The notes beneath the pieces are model-generated. The model was not told the DNA's origin and ran no database searches. It saw nothing but the letters and a program-made list of their open reading frames with translations. From Cyclina sinensis (taxonomy: Eukaryota > Mollusca > Bivalvia > Venerida > Veneridae), in assembly GCA_012932295.1 (NCBI GenBank), contig JAAONU010000002.1:33257485-33321484 (forward strand): a DNA stretch of 64,000 nucleotides. The letters are read 5' to 3'. Below are positions 37,180-48,237 of this stretch, piece after piece. The translations under genes and the position numbers were made by a program. How positions within the stretch are numbered: position 1 is the stretch's first letter; the number at the start of each line of letters is the position of its first letter.

Positions 37180-37860
37180 ATCATTTGTATTCAATGTATT
37201 TACATTTGTATTTGATAATTTACATTTCTGTTCAATAATGTCCATTTGTATTGTAAAATTCGTATTCATATTCTTTAATGATCTATTTGTATTGCATAAT
37301 CCTCATTGGTTTTACAAATTTAAAAAATCACACATTATTTAACATTTGTAACCTGAACTCAATTATATTTTGTGCTTGTAACACCCTAAATCTATAACTG
37401 CATTCTGGTATTTGTCTGTTGATTTTAAGACGATGAACCTAATTGGGTGAATGAAAAAAGTATGAAAACCCAAAAACCGGGATTTACATACCTCACTGAT
37501 TTCACTTACCAGATTTTTTCAGAAACAGCAGCTCCGGAATACATGCGGCTTGTTTCTAAGTTCAAACCAGTTTGCACACATTACCATATGGAGGTTGCCA
37601 TGTTGTTTCACCTGAGCAAATATAATCTATCGTAGCAAAATAAAAGAAAATCCAAGAAAGCATTTATACAATATAAATCTAAAACATATGCAATACAAAT
37701 GCGTTCAGGGCTGTATGGTTATGAATTGAATATTAAATACAAATGGATGTTTTACTAAAAAAAAAAAAGAAAAACAATAATAATACTAATAGGAATTTTA
37801 CAAATTGATCAATATAGAATACAAATATGAGATACTGAATACAAATTGACGTTGACGGAA
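37180..37860. repeat. inverted arrays of 'catttgtatt' / 'aatacaaatg'
   Basis: Four 'catttgtatt'-like motifs on the + strand (37182, 37203, 37243, 37284) face four reversed ones (37692, 37736, about 37818, about 37838), about 400 bp apart. The middle contains a 62-codon ORF without a known motif (37447-37635). Confidence 0.45.
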
Positions 37861-40700
37861 GTGAAAAGAAATGAAAATTATCGAACAGAAATGAAATTTA
37901 CCCGCAAAAATGTAAATTTGAATATAAATGAAAACATTATTTGATTTGATACTTCTGAAAAATCTTATTATTTCCCTACAAGTTACATCTTGCATATCAA
38001 TTTTAACTGATTTTTTAATTTCAACTTGATGTTCACATGACTGGTTAGATGTTGCTACAGCCTGCTGCAATATGACATGTCTAGTCACTAAGGCGAACTA
38101 TACTTGCGTAGTGATCTCCAACTTCCCTTCCATTGAACAAAATGCTTTGTTTGAACTCTCATTTTCCGAATTTATTTTTAAAAACTTGACAATTGTCAAT
38201 AAATTGTAATGATTTTAGAAGAAAGATACTTAAAATTCAAAAGTTAATACCATTCAAGCACAAGAAAATACGAGAGCATAGCAAGAATTTAAAAATTATA
38301 GTTGTAAAATTGTAGGCGGAGGCCGACATGACAAACTTAAAAATCATATTCTTCTATTGGTGGTGGTACCTCTGCAAAGTCCGTATATACACGAAAGCTT
38401 TCGGATTTCTCCGTGTAGAAATCTATACACAGTGCTTTCCCTTAGACAATAAAGCAAACACGACCAGTAAATTAGGATAGTATTTTTATGAACGCCTTCT
38501 TGTCTTGAAAGCTTAATTATAACAGAGAAATCCAATTTAAAACTATTTTCTAGCAAAATATTCTGAAGCATTTAACGAAAAACCTGACTGGCTAATTACA
38601 ATTATATTCACAATTTAATATACCCTTTAATAATGACTTGACACTTTGATACTTTATGACTGAAATATTTTTAAGAAAATAGCATTTCAAAACTTTCCTA
38701 GAAGGTTAAGGGTGTCTCTTTGACAGATTTCGATATTTTTTGTCGCGTGAACACGTTTTCAGTTTCTTGCGGATAATTGGTTAGTACAGATAAGAATCTC
38801 AGAAACACTGTGAGGTAAAATGATCATCGGCACATTAAAGATCGATCGGTCGGTCTGTCAATCAAATGTATATTTCAAGTACGCCTTAGCTGCTGTTCGC
38901 AGAGTCACGTGTTAAATAATATACATGTGTCCGAAATTCATAGTTTGTACAGATAGAAACATTAACTGGACTTCGTCAAACAAATATCAGATAATAGCAC
39001 TAAATTAATATACATATGAACTGTTATTTGTCGGAAAAATGTCAGAGAATAGAACTTATATACATATCAATAGGCAGCATTTTTCCAGTTCGCTTGAATG
39101 AAAGGTACTCAAGCTGTAAATACATTCAATTTGTCGGATTTCATTCTTTTTGAATTTGTTCAGACTTGAATGGTCATACAAAAACAATCGAATCTTAAAG
39201 ACTTTTTTGCACTCCTAGTATTTTACTCTTTTTAAAAGGCTAAGAAACTTGATGCAAAGACCTACTTGTAACACTCGATATGACATGGACGATTATATTG
39301 ATTTTGATATCAATAATTATTCTTCTAGTTAAAATAATCAATGGCTTGTTTGGTTTTATAAACTGCTTGCAGCCGAATTTTGCTTTATAATTCTTGAAAT
39401 CAATGTTTTTTAATTATGTAAAAGAATTTGCTCATGTAACATATTTACTCTTTCGAGAATTAATTTGTTTCTTGACGTACAGTTTGTATTTAAACATGCA
39501 TTGTCTACCCAGAACATCGGCAACTAGGATTGGTTTTGTCTATGGAAGGTTATTTTTGAATATTTAGAAGAGAATAAAAGCCACTTGGGACACTTGTAAT
39601 GAAAATATATAGTTTTAAATTTACATTTAAAACAGATTGTTTGCAGATAACAACTGAAACGTAAGTTTTAAATAGAAATATTTGTATTTTGAGCCTCCTT
39701 CAACTGAAGCTTTAATATTTAGGGTGTAATTTACAGCAACAGAGATACCTGTGTTCCGGCACAAGCGTTATCAACCCGAACGAAAACTGTTGGCAAAGTC
39801 AAAAACAAGATTTATTTCTACATTTTTGGTTAATTTTAATTTTAGCTAAAGAAAAATATAATTTCAATGTCAGGATACATTTTTCTAACACACCTCCTGA
39901 TAAGATTGAGTAGTTTGCATCCTTGCTTGTATTTGTTAGTTCTATTTACTGAGGTTTAAAAAGACATTTTAATCTCTCGGTTAAGTGTCACGAGTTGTCT
40001 ATTTAATTAGAGGGTTGAAGGAAAAAATCTAAGACATCCACACTACCATAATAACAGCAATAATTTACGAATTTCCCGTTTTCTGTATTCCAGTAAAAAT
40101 ATTATTCAATGAATTCCATCTAAATGTGTGTAAAAACGTTGACATCTTCATTAAATGGAGTGCAGATAATAACGCATGCATAGCAAGTCATAATAATATA
40201 ATACTTAAACCATCATGCAAACGTATGACTATACTAGTTTACGATGGATATACATGAAAAACAAGAGTCCTTAAAGTTTGGGAAAACGTTATCATTCGCA
40301 AAATTTACGTCAATGCTACTTTACTCACAATTTGTGCAAGGTTATGCGAATGTTGATATTTACAACAGTAGTGCACTTAGACAATGATACAATTATTATT
40401 AAGAGAACTTTTAATTATTTAATGTGCAAGTATAATAGACTACCCAAAATTTGCTTAGCACAAGATATTTGGTGTATAATTTTTGTTGGTGATTTGATAA
40501 TTTTCCGGCACATTTCCAATGTATGTTGATTCCTAATCTTACTAACATGGTCCTTATTGTAAACCATAAGCTCCTAAGAAAACAGTTCTTTGAAAACACG
40601 CGCCACTTGTTTTGCATGAGAATATGGTACCCTGCAATTTGTGTGTATGAAAAATTCACAACATCCTAGCAAGACCTCTGATTTTTAACTAACGACATAA
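37861..40700. other. no recognised feature
   Basis: 2.8 kb of AT-rich intergenic DNA. No exon chain, RNA gene or clear repeat is visible. Confidence 0.4.
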
Positions 40701-40734
40701 GGCGACATTTACTGTAACTGAAGCAGAAATGTGA

Positions 40735-41560
40735 CGGACTGTAGAGATGGAAGAACAAGGGACCACTCACTATGAGGTCATTGGGGCAAGGGAAGTGAGG
40801 GATCTTGGATGTTTGTCACGCCGTGATCAAAAGAAAGTAATCCAGTTATCGACAATAAGGCACATATTAGACCCCACATGTTAGACGACATGATGGACAC
40901 AAAGGGCTTATGATAGTTTTCTGCTAATCCAGGCAGATATGAACCGTTTTGCAACTGCCACTTAATTTCTTGGAGACATTCTGAATGCATCTGTGGCAAA
41001 TGTCCTTCAGACAAACCGGTCCAGACTACACGAGAGGAGTCTTATGTTTAGAAGACCATATATATGCATATCACTGTCCCAGAGCCATCACTTGGACGCT
41101 AAGTTGGTACTTGAACATGCTGGCTGGACTTGTTGCAAATGGAGACCAGTGCTATTTACAGAAAAATCTCGGTATTGACTTGACTTAACGGATAGGCGAA
41201 CTACGGTGTGGTGGGGACTAGGTTAGAGAGAGAGGAGGGGGGAGGTCATTTAGTTTACATAGAAGAATACGACCGGTGTAAGGCGAGGGCATAGCGAAAG
41301 TCTGGGGCTGCATCAGCTGGAATGGACACGCCGATATCTGTGTCCCTAATTGGGGTACCATGACTGGTCAGCGGTATATTAGTGACAAATCGGTTGCTTT
41401 TGTACGGCCCTACACTGGTGCAGCCGGTGACAGCTTTATCCTTATGGACGATAACGCCCGCCACACCACTGCTAGATCTGCCCGCTAGTATCTAGAATAG
41501 GGAAGGGTCCAAGCGTATGCAGTGGCAAGCCCACACTCGATCACCTTTGATATGACCTAA
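40735..41560 (+). pseudogene. Tc1-like transposase relic (different family)
   Basis: Heavily broken. Fragments in order: 'RPVLFTEKSRY' (near 41140-41175, the region before and at the first catalytic Asp, here mutated), 'VWGCISWNGHADI' (near 41300), 'FILMDDNARHTTA' (Asp pair at 41447-41452), then degraded sequence. Fragments lie in different frames. The terminal repeats were not found. It adjoins the left edge of the 6-kb repeat at 41655. Confidence 0.75.
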
Positions 41561-43168
41561 AGCTATTAATTTTAGCTTGGCAAGCCCTGCTAAGAACCAT
41601 ACAAAAGATTGGTGCCATGCTTGTCTGAACCCTCGGTTTGTTTTGAATGTATGCACTTATCCCTCGGGTTGTTTTCATGCTAAGGTCTCTGATATAAACT
41701 ATTTATTATAATTATACTATGAAGCTAGTACTTGACGTGGTCACGAAACGTAACCTGACTTTTAAAGCTAAATACTACATGAACAGGGAGTCCAGCGACA
41801 TAAAAAATAAGTGTTTTTCTCAAAGTAATTCAAATTTCTAGCTTAACATGCAAGTTGCTGAGCTTGCACCTCCATAACATGAAAAGGCTGATAACAGAAC
41901 ATAATCTTATGCACTAAATTTCGATTTAAAATCTTTTGTAACTTTTGTCGAAATGTATTTTCACTTTTTTTACGCACTTTGATCTACGTTTGCATAATGA
42001 AAACCAAGGACGCAAAAATTCGTATTAAATCGTTCTTTAAATTATTTTTGACATTAATAGGGTTCAAGTTGACCGTGTTTGTACCTCCGTTTCGTTTTTG
42101 AGGAAGTAGAGCATAATAAATTTGCATCATGGCGTAAACGTAATATTTCTTTTAAATTGAATGTAAGTAGCATGATCCTATTTATTTTTGCTTTGTAGTC
42201 GCTAGAAAGGTGTGTGGGATTAATTGTAACACATACAGCTTTATGGCTTGTAAAACATTTTAAAATCCCATAAACAGTAATTATTGTTCGTATGTTTTCC
42301 GATAAAGTACAATATTATTGAATTACGTATTTTATGAGCTAGCATTATGGCATGTCATATGAATGAACACATTCAGTTCATTGTTTTGATTATGAACGGA
42401 AGTAAGAAATAAATAAGGATTTCAAATTTTTATGTTGGGAAGGAAAATCTGAGAAGTAATACAAAACCGGGTATTTATGGTTTTGGTTAGTTATTAAATC
42501 AAACAAATCTAAATAATGCATCCAGGTAATTAGAACCGACTAAATTCAGTTATACTAATAAATGTCATCTTTCTTTTAAATACCATCCTTATTATCCAGC
42601 AAAAAGACGGTGCCACAATCGGATCAAATATTTTATATGTGTTCAATATCAGTAAATTACTCTCCATACGAATGAGGTACAATGTTTTTGTATTTACAAA
42701 GCAAAAACACACAAGTGATCAAATAACAGAACATTTTCAACCGGAAATAATTCTGTAAATACCATTAAATGGTCAATTATGATCAAAATACATGGTAATA
42801 ACATAGGAAAGCCTAATATTAGGGTCTTTTTTAAGAGAATTTATATTCTATGGTACTGCGTTACTTCTTCCAAAAAAGATATATTCATTATTGCAAAGGG
42901 AATAAAAGATAAACAAAATAAATATCCTTCTAGATAGAACAGGTAATTAACAGAAATCATTAAGTAAACATTACGTTGTGAAAACAGAACAGTACTAGCA
43001 GAATTAGTGAAGTTCAAAAAATGAAAGTAATAGTGAATGACGTACGAAAAAAATATCCTGCATTTAAAAGTAATGTGCATTTTTCTTTATTCATTAATTG
43101 TAAACTGACTATTTAAGGCTAAACACGTAGTGATTCTGCAGTACATAACAGAAGAGAAAAAGAAACAA

Positions 43169-43588
43169 CTAGAACTGTGTCCATAGGACACGGATGCCCC
43201 CACTATGCATAAGTGCTCATAAACAAGAGCATGTATATCCTGTATGTAAGATTTTTTCTGTACATATACCTAAAATGATCTACAGGTAACCTTATGTACA
43301 TGTTAAATTAAATTAAAAATGTAAAATTTATATGTTCAATTATTTATATGGTATATAGTGAAAAAATCAACAAAGGGCCATAATTCTGTTAAATTTGGTC
43401 GCAGCAAAAATTCCTTCCTTTACTACCATCTACACATTAAGATTGTTCATCCCTGGAAGTTTAAGCAAAATCTGCCATCCGGTTTAAGAGGAGTTGCGTT
43501 CACAAGATTTCGGGACGTTCGGACAGACGTACGGACGGACGGACAAGTGCAACGCTATATGCACCCCACTTTGTGGGGGCATAAAAAG
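43169..43588 (+). mobile_element. hairpin-ended non-autonomous element inserted in copy A
   Basis: It is present in copy A and missing at the matching point of copy B (near 49765), where 'gaagagaaaaagaac' and 'caacaacagg' are joined by a short A/C run. The 5' end has hairpin GTGTCC-ATA-GGACAC (43177-43191) then ATGCCCCCAC (43194-43203). The 3' end has GTGGGGGCAT inside a hairpin (43559-43582). 'gacggacggacaagtgcaac' lies before the 3' end. The 107-codon ORF across it is a by-product. A decayed relative lies at 16055-16385. Confidence 0.8.
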
Positions 43589-44524
43589 AGCAGCAACAAC
43601 AGGATTTTTTGCACACCTAGTTATTCTCTGTCTAGCAACAGAACTTATGCCCTCGTGTCTTGCATATTTTCAAGAAATTAAAAAAATCGTTTTTAGATGT
43701 ATATACTAGAAAATTGTTTGCTGTAAAATAATTCAGGAATCACAATAATTTAATGCATTGTGTGCCTCTTATCACGATGCGTGTAAAACCATGTTTCCAT
43801 TGAAAGATTGCATAAATGAGTGACGGCTCTCAAAGTACACATCATACGCTTTCAAGTTGATACTTCAGGTCAAAACTCAGAATTTATATCCGATCAAGGT
43901 CTCCTGAGTCTTAGATCTTTTTTCTCCCTGACACTGCATAAACATAGTATATTTTAAGTACATGGGAACGCCATTATTATAAAGAAATGGGACCATGTGG
44001 GACCGAAAACGGACAATAAATTGCGGACCGACAAGTGCTTTTACAAATTTTATTGAATTTAGTAAGAAAGCGATAATGCTTCTTGTTATGCATTCTATGT
44101 CAAACTAAAGGCGCTTCCCAGGCATAGATGTGTTAGTTCTTGGTATATTGTACTTCTTAAGATTTCTTCGAAGTTCTGCTCGAAGAAAGAGGAAATTATA
44201 CTGCGAAAAAGTATGGTACGTTCAGCACTCGGTACGTTTGCTTTTAGACGTTTTTATACATCAAAGATTACACGAAAATTTAGGTTATTATCATACAAAA
44301 AGCATGCGCACATTTTTATTGCGATGGAATAACACCTAACACGTGTTATGATACTTTGCATGTACATAGTATCTTTTACCAACTGAACAGATCAAACAAT
44401 TTCAGACGCCTAAGATTTGCGACCTTATTTAAACAAAAATCAAAATGGAAGGTGTTATTAACGGACGTGGTGCTTTTACAGTAAAAGATGTAAAACTGAT
44501 ATAGATGGCAAAAATTAGCAAAAC

Positions 44525-44605
44525 AACTCGAGCAGAATAGCAGAATTGCAAAAAACAGAACAACTCCAGCAGAATAGCAGAATGGCAATATAGCAGAACA
44601 ACTTT
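44525..44605 (-). repeat. small minisatellite patch, copy A
   Basis: A few units of the 21/22-bp 'agcagaatagcagaacaact' repeat, separated from the main array by about 520 bp. Its counterpart in copy B is at 50745-50820. The ORFs of 131-132 codons crossing these patches (44376-44771 and 50590-50988) are by-products. Confidence 0.8.
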
Positions 44606-45130
44606 TAGAAAGACAAAAGTCTAATTGAGTCTTATAGTTTTCTACCGAAGTTTGCCCTGCGTCTAGCTGTCCGTCTCTCCGTCCGACTCTCTGGAAATCT
44701 TGATCCCGCGATAACATAAAATATGTATAAATTAAGTTTATGAAACCTGTTATATGAATACATGGAAACATAGAGATTACTTTTTCTATTGCTTTTCACT
44801 TTGCTTTCATCCTCGGATCAAATGTTTGGTTGCTATGGTGACAGAAACAGTAAAAAATATGGTTTTAACAGATGTGTGTTTTTTTTACTGAAATGGTGTT
44901 CGAGCTGGGTTAATGAAAATAAGTATGTAAATAGATGGCAATGTGGAGATAATGTTTTGTTTCCTTTTGTCAAACTTGTGGTTCGTGAAATTAGTCTATC
45001 AGCTAACATATAAAAATAGAACAAAATAAAATGACAAAACGTTCTAGAAGAAAAACTTGGGCAGAACAGCAGAATAGTAAACAACTCCAGCACAGGAGCA
45101 AGGTAATTTTTATCCATTGAAAGAAAAACC

Positions 45131-46319
45131 GGCAGATCAGCAGAATAACAGAACTACTCCAGCAGAATAGCAGAACAACTCCAGCAGGATAGCAGAACTA
45201 CTCCACAGAATAGCAGAACAACTCCAGCAGAATAGCAGTTAACTCAAGCAGAATAGCAGAACTACACCACAGAATAGCAGAACAACTCCAGCAGAATAGC
45301 AGTACTACTCCACAGAATAGCAGAACAACTCCAGCAGAATAGCAGAACAACTCCAGCAGAATAGCAGAACAACTCCAGCAGAATAGCAGAACTACTCCAC
45401 ATAATAGCAGAAAAACTCCAGCAGAATAGCAGAACTACTCCAGCAGAATAGCAGAACAACTCCAGCAGAATAGCAGAACAACTCCTGCAGAATAGCATAA
45501 CAACTCCAACAGAATAGCAGAACTACTCCACAGAATAGCAGAACTACTCCAGCAGAATAGCAGAACTACTCCAGCAGAATAGCAGAACAACTCCAGCAGA
45601 ATAGCAGAACTACTCCACAGAATAGCAGAACAACTCCAGCAGAACTACTCCAGCAGAATAGCAGAACTACTCAAGCAGAATAGCAGAACTACTCCACAGA
45701 ATAGCAGAACTACTCCAGCAGAATAGCAGAACTACTCCACAGAATAGCAGAACTACTCCAGCAGAATAGCAGAACTACTCCACAGAATAGCAGAACAACT
45801 CCAGCAGAATAGCTGAACTACTCAACAGAATAGCAGAACTACTCCAGCAGAATAGCAGAACTACTCCACAGAATAGCAGAACAACTCCAGCAGAATAGCA
45901 GAACTACTCCACAGAATAGCAGAACTACTCCACAGAATAGCAGAACTACTCCAGCAGAATAGCAGAACTACTCCGCAGAATAGCAGAACAACTCCAGCAG
46001 AATAGCAGAACTACTCCACAGGATAGCAGAACTACTCCAGCAGAATAGCAGAACAACTCCAGCAGAATAGCAGAACTACTCCACAGAATAGCAGAACAAC
46101 TCCAGCAGAATAGCAGAACTACTCCAGCAGAATAGCAGACCTACTCCAGCAGAATAGCAGAACAACTCCAGCAGAATAGCAGAACTACTCCACAGAATAG
46201 CAGAACAACTCCAGCAGAATAGCAGAACTACTCCAGCAGAATAGCAGAACTACTCCAGCAGAATAGCAGAACAACTCCAGCAGAATAGCAGTTAACTCCA
46301 GCAGAAAAGCAGAACAACT
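45131..46319 (-). repeat. 21/22-bp minisatellite array, copy A (about 1.2 kb)
   Basis: About 55 units of two interleaved types: 22 bp 'agcagaatagcagaacaact'+cc and 21 bp 'acagaatagcagaactactc'+c. Units differ by AGCAG against ACAG at the start and AAC against TAC near the end. The strand without stops (minus) gives low-complexity FCYSAGVVLLFCW-like reading in several frames, so ORFs here are not genes. Confidence 0.95.
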
Positions 46320-46439
46320 TTCAAAACGATTAATTAAAGTCTAATTGAGTTTTATAGCTTCCTACCGATATTTGCCCTCCGTCTATCTGTCCGTCTGTCC
46401 GCCCGAAATCTGGATCCCGCATTAACCGCGGCCTAAGAT

Positions 46440-47345
46440 ATACATGTATTTGAATTTATTATTATACCTTTTTAAAAAAAAAAAAGAAAAACATTGGAAA
46501 AGTACACCTAAACTCCTTTTGTTATTTTGTTTGTTTGAACTGGTATAAGAAATGATGCACTATGTATATCTTAGGCCGCTAGCAGCCTAAGAATAACAAA
46601 AACTTCTCTTCATGATAAAACCCTTTCTTGAATTTTTAAGGACACCCCAGTCGCCTTTTGTTCATATTTGTTTGAACTGAGTTCAGAAATCCTATTTAAA
46701 CTTTGAAACACTATATTTTACTTTTGCCTTTAGGCCGATGGGCCGCTAGCAGCATAAAGAAAGAAAGAAAACCCTCTTTTTGAATGTGCAAAAAAATAAA
46801 CCCCAGACCTTTTGTTTATGTTGTTTGTTTGAAGTGAGCTAAAAATACTATTTTAACTGTGATACCCTATGTAAACCGTAGGTCCTAGGCTGCTAGTGCC
46901 TAAAGATAGTAAATACTTCTTTTCATGACAAACTCTCTTTTTGAATTCTCAAAAATACACCCGAAACCCCTTTAATTGTTGTTGTTGACATTTAGTTCAA
47001 AGATTTTATTTCTACTGTGATACACAATGCATATTTTAGACCGATAGGCTGCTTGGTCGCTAACAGCTTTCAGATAACAAATACTTCTTTTCATGAAAAA
47101 TCCTCTTCTTTGAATTTGCCAAAAAGAGTACGTATCTAGCCCCTTTTATTGTTGTTGATAGTTAACACTTTGTTCAAAAATATTATTTCTGTTGTGATCA
47201 ACAATGTGTATCTTAGGTCGCCAAGCCGCTACCGTTAGGCCACCAGGCCGCCAGACCGCTGCAGTTAGGCCGCTAGGTCGCTAGTCTGCCAGGGCGCCAA
47301 CTTCACCAACATTTTTGAAAAACATTTTGTTGTCAAAATAGCATT
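46440..47345. repeat. ~155-bp degenerate tandem units at right of copy A
   Basis: Recurring blocks: 'cttaggccgctagcagccta', 'aatacttcttttcatga', 'ctctttttgaattN', 'cccNttttgttgttg' and 'ttcaaaNattatttct', near 46560, 46730, 46880, 47035 and 47215. The last unit ends in a G+C-rich run of short 'taggccgccag/taggtcgcta' repeats (47215-47300). Confidence 0.7.
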
Positions 47346-47483
47346 TCAATAACTGTTGTGTAAAACAGTGTGTAAAACCAAAAGCAGTTATATTTTGATA
47401 TACTTTCCTGGTAAAACATAAACTAATCCTAAAAAAATCTCAAAATGTTTATTTGAAAATGACCCCTAAAGGCAAAAAGGTAA

Positions 47484-48237
47484 TATATTGAGGTTGATAG
47501 ATTTGATCTTGTAAAAGTGACACCAATCGAGTTACTATCAATTTTTAACTGCAAAGTTCTTGGAGAAAGCAGACACACACGATAATATATAGCAAACTCT
47601 GAAACAGCAACTTGGAGCTCCAGTGAGCATCCGAAAAGACGGTGATCCACTCAGAGTGTGTAAAACAATTTTCGTTTTAACAATAGCTGACAGGCAGACC
47701 TATAATTTGATTATTCAATATAGAAAACTGTAAAGAAAGGCGATTTACTAAAACACCATGCCACCAGCGTTACAGGCATGGTCAGGCTGTGCACCACCTA
47801 CACAAGCGTTACCATGTGTTTTCTCATGAAAACGTATTTCCCGACAGTTTTGCTTGTCAAATGAAGTAAACTTTGTTCGAAATTAGTGTCAGTTGGAATT
47901 TTTTAGTTAAGGTAAGCTGGACTTTCCTCGTAGGGTCGCTATCACTGCATTTTCGACAGCTTTCAATGTTATGTTTCAGCGCATACTCATAAATGATCGT
48001 TTTTTTCACGAATGATACAGAAAACGGAAAATATCTGGGAGAAAGCAGACCAAGACGAGAATTCGTAAATAATATGAGATCATCTTGCGCATTGTCTCGA
48101 TACAAAACTTGATAAACTACCGCATAAAAGTTTTAATTTTCTTACGTGTGTGTCCCAATTCCTCCACAAAACCAGCGTTATATACCACACACCAATGTTA
48201 CTTGCACCACCTCCACCGGTAACGTATGGACACGGTG
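47484..48237. other. 754-bp spacer between copies A and B
   Basis: Not part of the 6-kb repeat. It holds two similar stretches rich in 'accagcgtta' and 'caccacctNcac' (about 47755-47815 and 48170-48225), and two 'gagaaagcagac' motifs (about 47573 and 48039), suggesting a diverged internal duplication. No gene is recognised. Confidence 0.5.

Larger units (their letters stand above)
41655..47483. repeat. 6-kb repeat, copy A, with minisatellite core
   Basis: Near-identical to 48238-54812 apart from indels. Shared left edge 'acttatccctcg', right edge 'gcaaaaaggtaa'. Order: 2.5 kb of unique-looking AT-rich DNA, an inserted 420-bp hairpin element (copy A only), a small minisatellite patch, a block with 'gttgctatggtgacagaaac', the main minisatellite array, 'gtctatctgtccgtctgtcc', then about 155-bp degenerate tandem units. 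No terminal inverted repeats or target duplications were found and no protein is encoded. Confidence 0.85.

Noticed and set aside
37447..37635. 62-codon ORF between inverted 'catttgtatt' clusters as a transposon protein
   Set aside because: Too short and without any catalytic or DNA-binding motif.
43358..43681. 107-codon ORF with RTDVRTDGQVQRYMHPTLW
   Set aside because: Translation of the 3' end of the hairpin-ended repeat element.
44376..44771. 131-132-codon ORFs conserved in copies A and B (also 50590-50988)
   Set aside because: They run through minisatellite patches and 'ccgtctctccgtccg' repeats; conservation simply follows the recent duplication of DNA.
41655..47483. Copies A and B as LTR or LINE retrotransposons
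   Set aside because: No reverse transcriptase, primer-binding site, direct terminal repeats within a copy, or poly-A tail.
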